Below, piece after piece: positions 12,400 through 25,014 of a DNA stretch of 64,000 nucleotides. The notes beneath the pieces are model-generated. The model was not told where the DNA came from. It was given only the letters and a program-made list of their open reading frames with translations, and did no database searches. The first letter of the stretch is position 1. Each line of letters starts with the position of its first letter. The translations under genes were made by a program, and so were the position numbers. The DNA lies in contig NC_066850.1 of the NCBI RefSeq assembly GCF_001640805.2, positions 12,459,234 through 12,523,233 on the forward strand, read 5' to 3'. The DNA is from Lates calcarifer (lineage: Eukaryota; Chordata; Actinopteri; Centropomidae).

Positions 12400-12585
12400 T
12401 TTTCAGGGAAAAAGCTCTGACAAAGCCACCGCACACTACCTGCTCAGCAGCAAAGAGCAGACAGACACAATTAGAGACAAGCTGGTGAACATAGTGCAGC
12501 ATTTAGCAGCTTAAGAACCACTTATTTCCCTCAGGGGTTGGTAGAGACCAAAAATAGAGCTAAAACAGAGGGAATATTGGGAAAA
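12400..12585 (-). repeat. Dispersed repeat, family A, 5' part
   Basis: Reverse complement matches the family A leading section: gagcatttagcagct-type words, ttccctcaggggttggtaga and ccaaaaatagagct are shared with 45085-45180 (same strand) and with 58040-58260 and 1325-1873 on the opposite strand. Confidence 0.7.
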
Positions 12586-13192
12586 AAAGTGTAATTTCTG
12601 TATAATTATTGAGGATTAACTCCTCATCAGGCAGAAGTAGAAATCAAAGACCTTTCAGGCACAAACTGCACATGTTTGCGCATCTTTTCAGACAGGATGT
12701 TGGGTCCAGTGTTACTGAAAAAACCTCTGCATGAGTAAAGTTTCTGAAAGACTGCTTCTCTACACTGTGAAGCAACATCTTGGCAACACAACTGATGAAG
12801 GCTTCAGTCCTTTCCTTACAACTCTGACTGCTCACTCAAATTTTTTAAATCTGGGGAAAGCTCAGTTTATTATTGGCAGCGTCTGCTGTAAATATGCTCC
12901 ATATTTCAACAAACAGTAGAGAGAACAGTGGAGAAAATGGCACCGGTGATACTGTCCAGAGCAGCAAAGCCCAGTTTTTACACCAAAATATTTTTTAATG
13001 ATGCTGATTCAAGTGAATTGGTGGCATATGGAAACTTTTTTTATTTCATTTGCCAGATTTCAGTCCCCCACAGGAAAATTTCCACACTTACACTTTTCTG
13101 ATAAAATGCTTTGCTCAAAGGTCCAAGGGAAAGTTTTCCTTTTTCCACTGCCCTAGTTTTCCTCCTGTTCTTCACTTGACATGTGCAGTCAG

Positions 13193-13195
<3 letters not shown>

Positions 13196-13224
<29 letters not shown>
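13196..13224. repeat. (GT)n microsatellite
   Basis: Uninterrupted GT run of about 29 bases. The opposing open frames over it are read-through artefacts. Confidence 0.95.
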
Positions 13225-13226
<2 letters not shown>

Positions 13227-13326
13227 CTGTTTGGGCAGTTTCATCCTGGCCCCCCCATAAGGGTTCCTAATGACCAATTTACATAATTAACACGCTGAGG
13301 CATGGCAGGCTGCCTCCGCTTCGGCG

Positions 13327-13412
13327 ACACACACACACACACACTGAACCTGTGTGTGAGTGTGTGTGTAAGTGCAGCTGACTCGAAGCCAGAAACACAC
13401 TCTCTCTCTCTC
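13327..13412. repeat. CA / GT / CT microsatellite cluster
   Basis: A (CA)n run, an interrupted GTGTGTGAGTGTGTGTGT run and a (CT)n run lie within 90 bases. The CA run followed by GT run could pair as a hairpin. Confidence 0.9.
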
Positions 13413-15239
13413 TGGCTTTTATTCCTCCATTTAATCTGAACTCCTTCTTTAAATCTTGTTGTCAATATTCTATTCATTTACTATGTGTTCAGCCTTTGTG
13501 TCTGAATATCCCCAGTGGTGAAAGATTTTAATACTGAACCACCATTATTGGTGAAATGTAGAGGGCATTTGCCTTGTTGAGACTCAAAATGACATTAACA
13601 TAAAGTCGCACAGCAAAACATGAGCACAACAAAACATTCTCACAATCTCAAAATGACAACAATAATGAAAAAGACTTTTCAACAGTTTGAGAGTTGTGCT
13701 AAAACATGACAGGAGGAGCAGTAGGTGGGAAAACATTGCTACACAATTTATGCAAATAAAAAGATGTGTGAACTAACAAGCACATGCCTCTGTTCAACCA
13801 CACTTGACTGGTGTTTCACTGGGAGCTGCAGGGTCCCACTGAAGTGTAAAGGGGTTCGGTGCTGAGCTAGAAATCTGATGCACACATACACCCTCTCCCC
13901 ATCAACTCTGCTTTGTGCGTACTTTAATGCCAGCATGCCAGGAAGACTAAATCAAACAGGATTAGATGGACAGAACATATTAATCCACCCCAGACTGTGA
14001 AAGGCTAAATCCATCATGAGGATTAGTAATGAAAAATGATATTTACCCCACCCAATCAGCCCTATCTATGGCTGGGCAGTAGAAAATAAATATGGCTTCC
14101 AGACAAAAAATAAATATGTAGAACATTATTTCAGCAATATGAAATTGTTGACCTATGTTATGTCTGGGAGACATTTTCCACTGGTCAGTATCATTGTCTG
14201 AAATCTGATGAGAGGTTTGATGTCAAATCACAAATACAGTTACTAATTTCTGCAGATTCAATCAAGTGTTAAAAGACAAATGCTGCAGTTGTTGTTTCAC
14301 ATACATTTACTGTGTATTGAGGAATCCTACACTATAAAATCCTTGTTAAATATAAACTGCTGAGAAACTGAGAAAGGCTGCGTTTTTCCCCTCACATACT
14401 ACATGAAGGTTCCTTCAGCTGTATGTAAGTCATGAAGATTAGCATATTTGAAATTCAAGCGCTGATCATTCCTGAAATGGTCAATAATTTCTACAGGAAT
14501 GGGCTTTTCATGGCGCATGACTTTAAGGCTGCTGTAATCAATATCTTCATATCAAATGTAGGTCGAGTTACTATGTTTAATGTGAGAAGAGTCACTCACA
14601 GACAACAGACAGACTGGCTAGAGAACATACTGGGACAGTAACATCCTTTTTCCAGGAGTTAGTGGAGTAAATATTGGACTTAAATTCATCAGGTGGATTC
14701 AAACACAACTGTAGTGGGATACTAATGTTTTTGTCAGGGTGTTGTGGACCATCTCAGAGGCCTATTTGTCATTCCTAATGTTCATATTTGGACCCAATGC
14801 TGGAAATATGTCAGCCACGACAACACCACGTCACAATCAAGCTGAATTTGTGTCGTCTGAAGTGGGCCTTAATAAATCTATGCTAACAGGTCCACATACA
14901 ATAAGCTGATCCAAAAACCAGGACGGTTGCCTGAAAGCACTTAATGACATCTTTTAAAAGCTGAAATTGTACTAAATTATCTTCATATATAAACTCTGAC
15001 GGCTGTATTCATAGAGGGTGGAGCTGAATGTTTATGTTTATCAAAGTTATCTTCACCATTAGCTCACTAATACCTCTATTAAAGCCTATATTTTATCTTG
15101 TATGCCATTTTTCAAAATTCAATCATGAATTTCATCTGCTGCTTCGACTTTGTTTTGTTTTCAGTCTCTGCCGCTAACAGTGTGTCCATCAGCCTAACTG
15201 CTGAAATCAAATCAGCCCTCCTCATCATTTCCTCAGACT

Positions 15240-15345
15240 GATAGTTTATGAAAAGGGAACCGGCACCGAAGGCTCCGCCAATTCAAATACAGTTCAATGT
15301 GGAGAAAAAAAGGGAATGCTAATTCACCTGGGAAGACTGAGCGGG
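15240..15345. promoter_or_regulatory. Candidate conserved non-coding element
   Basis: Non-repetitive block with unusually GC-rich words for this window (gggaaccggcaccgaaggct) beside ccaattcaaatacagttcaa. It stands out from its surroundings but there is no direct evidence of function. Confidence 0.18.
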
Positions 15346-15495
15346 TGTGTATGTGTGTGTGTGGTTGTGTGAGTGTTTGTGTATTGACTCTCACAGTGAG
15401 GGGTGTGTCTGGTGTTGTATTTCCAATCTGTGGTCTGAATAGCAAGTCCGAGAACACACTTGACTGCTGTAATGAGGTATTCTGAGTACTCAGTG

Positions 15496-15527
<32 letters not shown>
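15345..15527. repeat. GT-rich microsatellite pair
   Basis: An interrupted GT tract at about 15345-15385 and a cleaner GT run at 15493-15527 flank about 100 bases of ordinary DNA. The 139- and 181-codon minus-strand frames that cross them are low-complexity read-through. Confidence 0.85.
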
Positions 15528-15654
15528 AGTATGCAAACAGACTGAACCCAGACCATTATGGGTGCAAAAGGAGGGGTGAAAGAAAGAGTGAGGAGAAAAA
15601 GATAAAAGTAAGAAAAACTCCAGAGTGCTGAAAGAGGAACAAGAATCCCTGGAG

Positions 15655-15830
15655 TTCCTCCCTCCTCCTCCCCCCCTTTTCTCCCCTTTATTCCTCCAGT
15701 CTTGCCCATACAAACACGCTCCTCCGTCCCCCACCCCCTCCACCTCCGCCTCCTCCTCTTCACCCCCCTCTTTTTCAACTGCCCTCTTTATCTCTCTTCT
15801 TCCTCCTCATCTTTCTCCCCACTGAAACAC
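15655..15830. repeat. Pyrimidine-rich tract
   Basis: C/T-dominated plus strand (for example cctcctcctcccccccttt), preceded by an A/G-rich stretch on the same strand (15560-15645). Not coding. Confidence 0.75.
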
Positions 15831-16508
15831 AAAACCCTTGTAATCCTCATGATTCCAGCCTGTCCGGAGGGGAAGGGAAGAGACGCAAGCGAGAGACAGA
15901 TTCTGAAGGAGAAGCAGAGGGGAAAGAGAGAAAATGAATGAGAATAATGTGAAGAGGAAGAGGACCGGTGGAACAGAAAAACAAATGACAGTCACTCCAC
16001 AAAATATCTGTCTTAAGACTTAAACATATATTCTGCTCATTTATTGGGCCTTATCAATTTCTGGGGTCTGTGCCAGAGAAGAAAATATATGTTGAGCCCC
16101 GGCTCTTTTCCAGAAGACAGAACCCCCCACCCCACCCCACCCGTTGAAACTCATCAACCATCCAACCACTGTTTATTTTGTGAGTTTTCTCTGCCGCTGA
16201 ACGTGGTGGTGATGGTCGCTCGACAGGAGCTTCAGGCATCGTTGTGTTTGCAAAACAAGGGGTTAGAATATGTCCTCTAGGACAATCTGAATGCTACAGT
16301 AAGTCATTATCAGAGTGACTTTAAGTTTCATCAAAATATGATCAGTAAGTAAAGTGACTAGTGTGGGTGACCAACACGTTTCAGGATTCACAACCACCTG
16401 TAGCCAGAGGGAAAAGAATACAATAAAAGTGAAGTTTCCATCCTGAGCTGTGAATTCTACAATCATCTGTCAGACTAAACTCAGTTTTAAAAGCAGTTCT
16501 GGCCTCTT
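15831..16508. other. Non-genic stretch
   Basis: Purine-rich at 15870-15990, then a C-rich patch at 16120-16145. Nothing nameable. Confidence 0.5.
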
Positions 16509-17078
16509 ATGCAACCAGTGACATGCTGTTCATCTTTAATGGAGGTCCTGCCCAGACAGATGAAACCACTGATGAGCTTTGATTCAGAGAGAAGTGCTGC
16601 GACAAGGACAGAGGCTCCTCGTCCCCTCTGTGAGGTCTGGTTTACATCAGACGAGCCTCAGAGAGAGTCTTTGAGCAGTGAGTCGTCGAGGAGAACGAGA
16701 ATCAAGTCCACCTACTTTACTCTGCAATTTATTTCAGGGGGGAAAGTGGACGGGTATTTGGCGGCAGACAAAAACCCATCAGAGCATAGCTATCAGGTGG
16801 CTTCAGGACACACAGGCACACACAGAGTCATCTACAGGGGCGCTGATAATAAGAGTCTGTTAGCGCTCCTTTTCTCAATCCAATCACAACTTGATTTAAA
16901 GGCAGCAAAGCGTCTCAGGCAACTAAAACTATTTATATCACATTTTTCTCCCGATTTCGCCGCCTGCTGTCTGTGTTCACAGAGCTGTTGGTATGGTTTC
17001 TACACGGCCGAGCAGTCACCTCCAGGCACCAGAGCTCTGGTAGCAAAGTGTGATTTTAAAACTGACATCTCACACTGA
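16509..17078 (+). other. 189-codon open frame of unknown status
   Basis: This is the longest open frame in the window that is not explained by a transposon relic or a microsatellite. The predicted 189-residue product starts MQPVTCC and ends in KTDISH. I recognise no domain, signal peptide, clear membrane segment or internal repeat. Its composition is mixed and not low-complexity, and local GC is higher than in the surroundings, which by itself lengthens chance frames. A pyrimidine-rich run ending in atttatttcag at about 16725-16736 resembles a splice acceptor inside the frame, so part of it could be an exon rather than a whole gene. There is no obvious promoter, polyadenylation signal or neighbouring exon. 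Chance remains the most likely explanation. Confidence 0.15.
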
Positions 17079-17639
17079 GAATAAACGTTCTCCTGATGGA
17101 GAGGAACAAATTCCACTCTTGGTAACCGGCTTGTTTTTAAGATTAGAGAGCAGAAAAAAGACAAAACTAAAAGAAAAAAGTAATAAAAGAGTCAATCAGT
17201 ACAAGAGAAGTCTAAATAAATGTAAAACTTTTATACAGAAAATGTCTCATCTTGTTTTCATCTGGTTTCATCTTTAACCCTGAACATGTTAGAAAATGGG
17301 CAGTTTGAAATCACTCTTTGTGTTTGATCCATTTGGTCTGATAAAAATTAAAAACTCAGTATCAGGAATTTATTTTGGTTCTATTCCTCTAAGTCGTACG
17401 TCAGATGCCTCAGGCTGTAGTGAGTGCACTCTATATATAGGGCTTCAGGTAATTTTGATTGATTATACACACCAAACAGCTACTTGTTTTCTTTTATGGT
17501 CTTGAGTCTTGTAGGGTAATTCTTCCAGATTCCAGATAAAAAAAAAAACCTTTAACATGTTGCAAATCTGAAAAGCTGTTTAATAAATATATGCTTAAAG
17601 GCATTTAAACAAAGTGTTGGAGTTTCAAATTTTCACTTT
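17079..17639. other. Non-genic stretch
   Basis: A-rich to T-rich DNA with short frames only. An A-run is present at 17540-17549. Nothing nameable. Confidence 0.55.
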
Positions 17640-17745
17640 TACTGCAAAAGAATATCGGCTCCAAATATCGGTTATAGGCCTCCTTGAGTACCAATAATCC
17701 GTATCGGCCCTGAAAAAACCATATCAGTCTATCACTAGTGTGGAA
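17640..17745 (-). repeat. Probable MITE-like fragment
   Basis: The words atatcggctccaaatatcgg, tccgtatcggccctgaaaaa and accatatcagtctatcacta are typical of a short teleost repeat with repeated 'tatcgg' words. Only one copy is present here, so the limits and family are uncertain. Confidence 0.5.
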
Positions 17746-19022
17746 CCATGCTAGCTTTTTGCCCAATGCCTTACTTAACTGATACTCTGATAAGAGTTAC
17801 AACTAAGAAAGATTCCTCACTGTTGAATACCCAACCTCAAAACCTGTTCCAACAGGAATTACATTATATCAAGGATTTCATGGGACTGAGAAAAGGTTAG
17901 AACCACTGTCTCATGAGAAAACAGCATCCAAAGACTGATAAATCTGACTTTATAACCTAAACCACTCCAATTTAACTGTGTTAAAGAGCTTTAACTGTTC
18001 TGATTTGGCAGTCAAAGCCATTTAAAGACTTTCTCAGGACCCACTAATGAAGAAAACACAAAGGGAAGAGCAGGAAAAAGCACTTTTAGTCAGAAAATAA
18101 TTGTTTCTAGTTGCACACTACCAGAAAAAAAAGAGAGGCAGAGAAAAAAACAACAAACCCTGATGAGGAACGCAGGCACAGCAGAAGACAGTGAAATGGT
18201 TTAATTCAAAATGATGACAGTGAATGATTCAGGAGATCAAAATGATGCAGGAGATTAAAAATCCAGCCTGTAGCAAATACGGGGGTGAGGAGGAGAGATA
18301 GTAGAGTGGGAAAAAAATCTTTAGAAAGTAGTTTCATTATCTTACTCAATCCTTCCTGAAGCTTTTGGAAGATGTTTGAACAGCTGAGTAGAGGAAATAC
18401 ACTCTTGTTCACATGCAGATGCACACACATGCAGACACACACACACAGAAATGTAGCTCTAAGGGAAGATAATCTTTAGAGAATAATTTTATTCTCCCAT
18501 TAAATCCTCACAGATGCTTCCAAAGAATATCTGAATGAGGGGGGATAAGAGAAGAAACGCACCACACACTGGCTGATGAAGAATGAGACGCTCATTTGTC
18601 ATGGGCCACAGCCTCATCACACACACACAATATACATGGGTTGAAATCATGAACACACACACATGCACACACACTGCAGGAGTTGGGAAGTATTCCGAGA
18701 GGACAAATGCAGCGCTGACAGACAGACGGTCGTGTTTGTAATTATCCCGATGCTTTTCATGTCACTTCACTTGATTTGTCTATGCTCTTTCATTATGTGG
18801 GTCTGTGTGAGTGTGTGAATGTGTGCGTACTCCTACACAATCTCTGTGCTGTGACATCCTAGTTCATTAATTTTGACGGTGCTGTATAAACTTTAAACTC
18901 CTCTCAGCTCCCGTGTGGCTCAAAAAGCTTCCATGCAGATCAAACTGAGCACTCGTCTCACAGCGCGTGTGTGTATGTGTGTGTGTGTGTGTAAAGCTAT
19001 GACCACCACCGTACAGCTTATA
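17746..19022. other. Non-genic stretch with CA/GT patches
   Basis: Contains CA-rich patches at 18420-18448 and 18615-18675 and a GT run at 18967-18992. The minus-strand frames at 18206-18442 and 18489-18674 run through these patches and are not genes. No other feature can be named. Confidence 0.55.
18967..18992. repeat. (GT)n microsatellite
   Basis: GT run with one interruption (gtgtatgtgtgtg). It lies just left of the MITE-like copy B1, matching the position of a GT/CA tract beside copy B2 at 31734-31768. Confidence 0.9.
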
Positions 19023-19270
19023 TACAAACATAAAAGAATCACCTATGGCTACAACTAATGATTATTTTTATTATCAGTTAATCTGTGAGTTCATTTCTAA
19101 TCAACTAATGACTGTTTAGCCCATAAAATGTAAAAGGTGCCCATTAGACATTTTTAAAACTTAAAGGTAACATCCTCAAGTTGTTTATTTTGTTCGACCA
19201 ACAGTGCAAAACTCAGTATATTTTTAGTTTACAATGATATAAAACAGAGAACAGCAACAAATCATTGTAA
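19023..19270 (+). repeat. MITE-like element copy B1 plus shared flank
   Basis: From ggctacaactaatgattatt onward this follows a family with copies at 31500-31736 (opposite strand), 38400-38560, 40817-41161, 42990-43160, 52260-52450 and 54264-54623. The upstream words tacaaacataaaagaatcac also match the flank of copy B2, so similarity to that copy extends beyond the usual element end. The right terminal repeat is not visible and the copy ends in or near a family C fragment. Confidence 0.8.
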
Positions 19271-19289
19271 TTGACAAGTTGAAAAGGGC

Positions 19290-19495
19290 AAATGTTTGGA
19301 TACAAATAGTTGTTCAGACATTCCCCACCTCGCTGTGACCAGGAAAAGTTAAAGGATGACCAAAGTCTCCAGGGCTCATTCTCTGGGGACCATGAATAAC
19401 TGCCCAAAATTTCACTGCAATCCATCCAAGTAGTTAGGATACTTGAGTCTCCTAACCAGAGTGGTGGCCTAACTGACTGACACAACTGTTAGGAC
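19290..19495 (+). repeat. Dispersed repeat, family C fragment
   Basis: Words ctctggggaccatgaataac, aaaatttcactgcaatccat and 'ccagagtggtggcctaac' are those of a common teleost repeat. The same section is seen in decayed form at 50870-51000 (gggacatgaatctctgtaca, aaaatttcaatctactcaat). It directly follows B1. Confidence 0.7.
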
Positions 19496-20520
19496 ATTCA
19501 TGCCCATCAGAGGATCACAAAGGTGAAGGTGATGTCTTGATTTGTTACTAAACGACATGAAAACAAAGGAAATTGGAACCTCTTCATGTTGGAAAGAACA
19601 AAAATAATTATTTGATTATTAGATCTGCAGAAGATGGAAAGTTTCAGTACTGACTGCAGTGCAGTGTTCTATGTGTTTTTTAATCATCAAATAAATTCAA
19701 TCAATCCATCAAATAATCTGTCGACAACAAGCTGCCATTTTATCTCCCCAGATTTAATAACCATCAGAATATGAGCTGGGAATGTTGTTAAAATTTTACA
19801 TCTGATCGTGATTTTAAAAAGTAAAAATCAAGACAAATCAACTGATAAACAATCTGTCATCTTGTCTTTGCTATTTCACGTTTATGTCACCTTATGCTTG
19901 TCACATCACATTACAAGATGACAAACATCTCCTGTAATACCCCTCCAATACACCATCCATTATACAAAGGTCAGCCAGTCTCTGAAGTCTAACGAGCTAA
20001 TTAATGATCTGTCAATCAAACATCAGAGGCGACACCCAGAGGAGAGAAGCAATCCATACATGGAAACCTTCCAAACTACACGGTCACAAACAAGAGGATG
20101 TGCACAAACTCAATTTGACAAGTCCTGAAGGAATGACTTGTTGACCTGAAAGCTCTAGAGAAATTCCAGGAAGTGGACTTTGTGTTAGAAATATTCTGTC
20201 AAGCTGCTTTTTTCCAAGTTTAATAAAAAATCCTCAGCTTTGTTGGTAAAATAACAAAACAGAATAACACCACGGCCACTGTTACTGCTCAGCCTGTTAA
20301 CCTGGTGGATTCTATTTTTAAGACACTTAAGTTTGTATAAAGTGTGTCATGATATAACTCCCTGAAGACGTAGAACACACACACGCACACACACAACAGT
20401 GTGTGAGAGAGAGGCAGGAAAGACGACACTTGTCATTTACTGTATCACTATGAGTCACTAAAGCTCCAGAGAGATCTCTACCATATGTGGAAGACATTAA
20501 ACCTGAACCTGTTGCTATGG

Positions 20521-20574
<54 letters not shown>

Positions 20575-22139
20575 TAGAGTCCATTTTGGAAGCAAGAAAT
20601 GAAGAGAATAATAGAGAAAGAGGCTGTGGAGAGCAGTGAAGTAAGCTGTTAAAGCCATCAGAGGCAGGGAGGGTCCCTGCTGTTGTCCATAAAAGCTTAA
20701 ATGTAGCAGACAGCTTAGAGAGTCTGCTTCAGTACTTTCCCTCCTCCCTCCTCTTCCTCCTCTTCACTTTTCACTTCTCTCTGCAGCGTTTCAAAGTTCA
20801 TGTATAATAGAAATGAGCTGCAGGTATTCCTGATTCAGCTACTTCTGTGATCATAAAGGAATCAAAGGAACGAAACAGTCCACTCTTGCTGGGTAACAAC
20901 AAAGTGCTGCCATGGACCGCGCACGCAAGTCAACGGTAAATATATTCAATGACAGCCAAGAATCGGCACCTCGGGGTAGGCAGGCCGACCACGGACCACA
21001 ACTTCACAGGAAACAAAAAGAAGAAAATGATGTGGCTGCTCAAATAAAGTTAAATTAAATTCAGGAAAAAACAAAATAAAGAAAACTCTCAACTTTATTA
21101 CTGTTAATGGCACATGAGCATTGGTAATTAATAACATAATTATGGGCTCATAACTTATCCTCTTTAGCTTCTCATTTAGTAAAATGGGTGACTGATGAAT
21201 CCCCATGGGTCGTACATGAGCTAAATAACAGTGAAGGACACTGGCTTAAACAGTAAACACATCTCCACTCTGCTGGTATCTGTAACTCACAGCAGATAAT
21301 TCAGCTTGTAGTAACAGAAAAGTCCTCTGGTGCACAGGAAGTGATGACTTTTATTTTTCAAGTTGCTTTGGAATAAGTTGTGTGAGACAAGAAGAAAACC
21401 TGCTGTGACAGGGGATTGTTTCTGCTCTCTTTGCTACATTAACTCGGTGGAGAAGAACGATACACAGAAGAAACTGTCTTCACGTGATAGTTAACAGATC
21501 TCATTGTAGGTCTTCCCCCCACCCCCACCCTAACACTGAAAACTGCACAGGATAAAAGCTCACAGCCCAGTTATAGGATTTCCTGTCAGACAAGTCCTTC
21601 ATGAAACAGAGTTAGAACGTGTTTGTTTACTCCTTGCTAACAAGCTGCTCGGTAGCTAACATTACATAAAAGTTAATTCAAAGGATGTTTATTCAGCAGT
21701 TGTCTCACGGATCTTTCACACCTATAGTTCCTTTGCTCTGCTCCGAATCAGTTGATGAGTTTCTAAACTTGGAGTGTTCTCCCCTTCACTTGGTTTCTGT
21801 CACACAGAAAAATAAAAGTGAACTAAAGTGCATCACTCCAACCCACACGGGAACGGTCGCTCGTCTTATTGGTCAGATGTGTCTGTATATACAGTAAATA
21901 CAGGAAGTAGATCCCGTGCACTGGTCTAGTGCATATTTCTGTGAGAGGAACATTGGTATATTTAACATGGAGCAACGACAGAAGTGGCATTCGCTCAGAA
22001 ATGAGGTAATTATCTGGGCAAAACTATAGCAGCAGAATGTCAAAGGTACTTTCAGGGAATGTTATGAAAATACTAAACTGCATCACATAAAGAACAGTGC
22101 TTTTCCCGTCCCTTTGTCTGCAGATCAGGAACCTTTATA
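19496..22139. other. Non-genic stretch with microsatellite
   Basis: Contains a long CA run (20523-20571), a small CA patch at 20377-20395 and a CT-rich patch at 20735-20785. The frame at 21685-21897 is short and unsupported. Nothing else nameable. Confidence 0.55.
20523..20571. repeat. (CA)n microsatellite
   Basis: Uninterrupted run of about 24 CA units, one of the longest pure arrays in the window. Confidence 0.97.
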
Positions 22140-22440
22140 ATGTACATCCATCCATCCATTAGCTATACTGCTTATCCTCTGAGGGTCACAGAAAGCTGGA
22201 GCCAATCCCAGCAAGAGGCGGGGTACACCCCAGACAGGTTGCAAATCTATCACAGGGCTGACATATAAAGACAAACAGCAATTCATGCTCATATTCTCAC
22301 CTCGGGGCAGTTTAGATTCGCTAGTTAACCTGAGTGTCTTTGGACTGTGAGAGGAAGCCAGGAAGAACCGACAAACTCAAACACAGAACCTTCCTGCTGT
22401 GAGGCGACAGTGCTAACCACTGCACCACCATGTCATCCCC
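22140..22440 (+). mobile_element. Teleost interspersed repeat of about 300 bp
   Basis: The full order of landmarks is present: an atccatccatccatta start, gcttatcctctgagggtcac, ggagccaatcccagc, ggcggggtacaccccagaca, a 'cacagggctgacatataaag' section, ttggactgtgagaggaagcc, and the end ctgtgaggcgacagtgctaa followed by 'ccactgcaccacca'. I recognise this as a very common fish repeat whose 3' end is usually assigned to a retroelement or SINE-like family, but I cannot settle the class from one copy. It is moderately decayed and lacks about 50 bases of the usual middle section. Confidence 0.85.
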
Positions 22441-23333
22441 TGCATACTATACATAAGTAAATGAATGTATTAGACTTCCTTACACTGTAGTGAGCACAAG
22501 GGAACACTACTGCAGAGCAAAGTATCACTTAGAAGAATGATAAAGCTTGAACCAAATGATTCCCCCACAAAGAGAAGAAAGTATACACAATAGTAGAAGG
22601 CCTGAAAAGCAGCAGCCGCCAGCAGAAATTCCTACGCAAACTTCAAAAGTAAATTCAACAAATTAACACACATCTACTGAAGTTGACTGCGAAACGTAAC
22701 AAACAGCAAGGCAACCTTTCTTCTTCTCTTCTTTCGTCTTTGGGCCAACCCAGTGCAACTTGGAGCAGCTAAAAGAAAAGAGTATAAAGCTTTCCACCAC
22801 AGTGAAGCCACACTCTGCTGGCTAACACAGAAAAGAAAATACAAAAAACCCACACACGAGCATCCATTCACCCACGCCCTCCAAACACACAACAACACAC
22901 ACACACACACTGAACACACTAAAGCATGGGCAATGATCCTGAAACTATTCAATCACACCACACACACATAAACACAGCACTGTACCAGTTGGCAGCTGAT
23001 AAAAGTCTGCTCCGAGTCATCAACTTTGCCGTCTAAGTCTCTTTCCCCATCCCTCTCACTGAGTTTCTACTCCTTCACTGTCCTTTCCTTCTTTCCATTC
23101 TTGTTCTTTTCTGCTGTTTTTTTTCCTTTTTTTTATTTGCAGCTTTCAACCATCTTGGCTTTCTTCCATCCATTTATATTTTTTTCCAGGTCTTTCTGTT
23201 GTTGTTAGATTTTTTGTGACATTCCTCCACAATCCATTTGTCAGTATTCTGGTGTCCAGGACTCTATTTTTCATTTGTTCCCTTCTTCCCTCCTTCTGTC
23301 TGTCTGTCCATCCTTCCCTCCTTCTCCTTCCCT

Positions 23334-23372
23334 CCTTCCTTCCTTCCTTCCTTCTTTCCTTCTTTCCTTCCT
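23334..23372. repeat. (TTCC)n tetranucleotide microsatellite
   Basis: About eight TTCC/TTTC units at the right end of a 340-base pyrimidine-rich tract. The minus-strand frames over it give Lys/Glu/Gly-rich artefacts. Confidence 0.92.
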
Positions 23373-23602
23373 GCAACATCATTGCAGCTATAAATTAATG
23401 AGCTGATTAAGGAGATATAATGAAAAAGATGGACACGCACTGAGTTTTGGCAGGTCTGAGGAGATGTTTGCCATCTGTGTGTGTGCGTGTGTGTGTATGT
23501 GTGCCCTGAAAGACAAAAATGGAGCCCAGTCAGACCCACACACCTCACAATTTCACGCAGTGATATAATTCTGGGACTAAACCCAAGCCCAACAGCCAGC
23601 CA

Positions 23603-23628
23603 GACACACACACACACACACACACACA
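23603..23628. repeat. (CA)n microsatellite
   Basis: Clean CA run of about 13 units. A smaller GT-rich patch lies at 23477-23503 in the opposite sense. Confidence 0.93.
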
Positions 23629-25014
23629 AATTTGTATCTGAATCATGTGTAAAACTCCAGCAGCTGTAGACACTGTGAGGTAAGTGATGAAGTGTTGAAG
23701 AAGATTAATAGAAAAGTGAAAAAGAGACAACTTGATGAAAGCCCTCTCTGATGTCCATGCATCTTATAGTTTTGTTCCACAAAAAAAAAAGAATTAATAA
23801 AAAAAAACTGTGTTTATTGAACCTGCAGTTATATTAATCATTCACTGCAAGTTGAGCAATGTGTCTTTGAGAAGGTCAGTATTGACATTTTCTGGACTGA
23901 ATCTGCTGAGAGTTTGTGTTTTTTTATTGATGCTCAATATTTAAACAACAGTGTTGCTCACTGTCTCTGTGTCTATGAAGTCATTTTTATTTAAAGAAGT
24001 TGTTAAATACTGATGAGACCAAATAAAATCTGTTTTTTTCCTCACATTTGTGTGGGCTTTGGTGAGACAATGTCTGTGGGTTTAAATGGCCACTAGAGAA
24101 AATGATTTCAAAATGAAATCATTTAGCTTTATTGGGACTTAAAGGACTTTTGCATTATTGTTATAAAATCCAAACAGATACATCCACATGTCTGACATTA
24201 TTGACTGGTATCTGTTTGTCACAGATGGACTGTATCACTATTGGTTTGATTTATAAATAGAATGTAATTTTTTTCCTCTACAGAAGTTCCCATTGTCAGT
24301 GGCAGGGTCCGCCATTCTCATGCTGGATGAGATTGTTAGCATGCTGAGAATTTTATTGTTGAAAGTGAAGAAAAACACTTCACTTATTTGAAAATCATGA
24401 AGTAGCTGAAATGACACCAAGAAATGGCAAAAAATTTGAGTCAAAAAGGTTGTTGCGAGCTGTCACAGTATTCTTTTGCATCTTTATATAGTGACTTCAC
24501 ATGTCTAGCGCCATCAAATTCCCTCTCAGTTACATAATGCATAGAGTTGGTTCTTTCAAAAATGCCACTGGTATTACTTGCATACACAATAACCCCATAA
24601 ACTCATTTCACTTTCACACACTTCTCATTCATATATTCAACACAACACATCTAACCTGTCTAATGCTTGTTTACTTGTTTACATAATAACTATATTCATT
24701 TTCCAACACAGTTTCCCAGGGGAAGTGCGTTTCATTTCCTTAAGCAATGTTTTGTTTTAGTGGCTGCTGTGTGGGGCCCCTGTGATGCACCCTGAGGTCC
24801 CTTGTGGCCTCAACCAGCGCAGGAGGCCTCATCTAGCCTCACAGGCCCCCTGCTGGAACCATCTGCTGGGCTCCTTCTGAGGCAGGCAGCCCCAGGAAAC
24901 ACATCACAGCAGGGGGTTGATGAGAAAAGATTCACTGTGAATTTTTAACTGTTGCTCAAAATTGTTTGTCTGTTTGGGTCTATTTGTGAAAAACATTTTT
25001 GAGTTTTAAGAGCT

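Larger units (their letters stand above)
12586..15239. other. Non-genic stretch
   Basis: Contains the GT/CA microsatellites at 13196-13224 and 13327-13412. Around 14650-14720 a short piece (ccaggagttagtggagtaaa, ttggacttaaattcatcagg) resembles the 45130-45180 part of family A. No gene is supported. Confidence 0.55.
22441..25014. other. Non-genic stretch with low-complexity DNA
   Basis: Contains CA patches (22888-22925), a CT-rich tract at 23036-23380, a (CA)n run at 23603-23628, A-runs near 23780-23808, and a locally GC-rich, CpG-poor patch at 24770-24900 (tggggcccctgtgatgcacc). None of the short frames is supported as a gene. Confidence 0.55.

Noticed and set aside
15233..15778. 181-codon minus-strand frame as a gene
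   Set aside because: Composition is dominated by read-through of GT/CA runs and of a pyrimidine tract, and no domain is seen.
24770..24900. GC-rich patch as a CpG-island promoter
   Set aside because: The patch is rich in G and C but has almost no CG dinucleotides, and there is no exon next to it.
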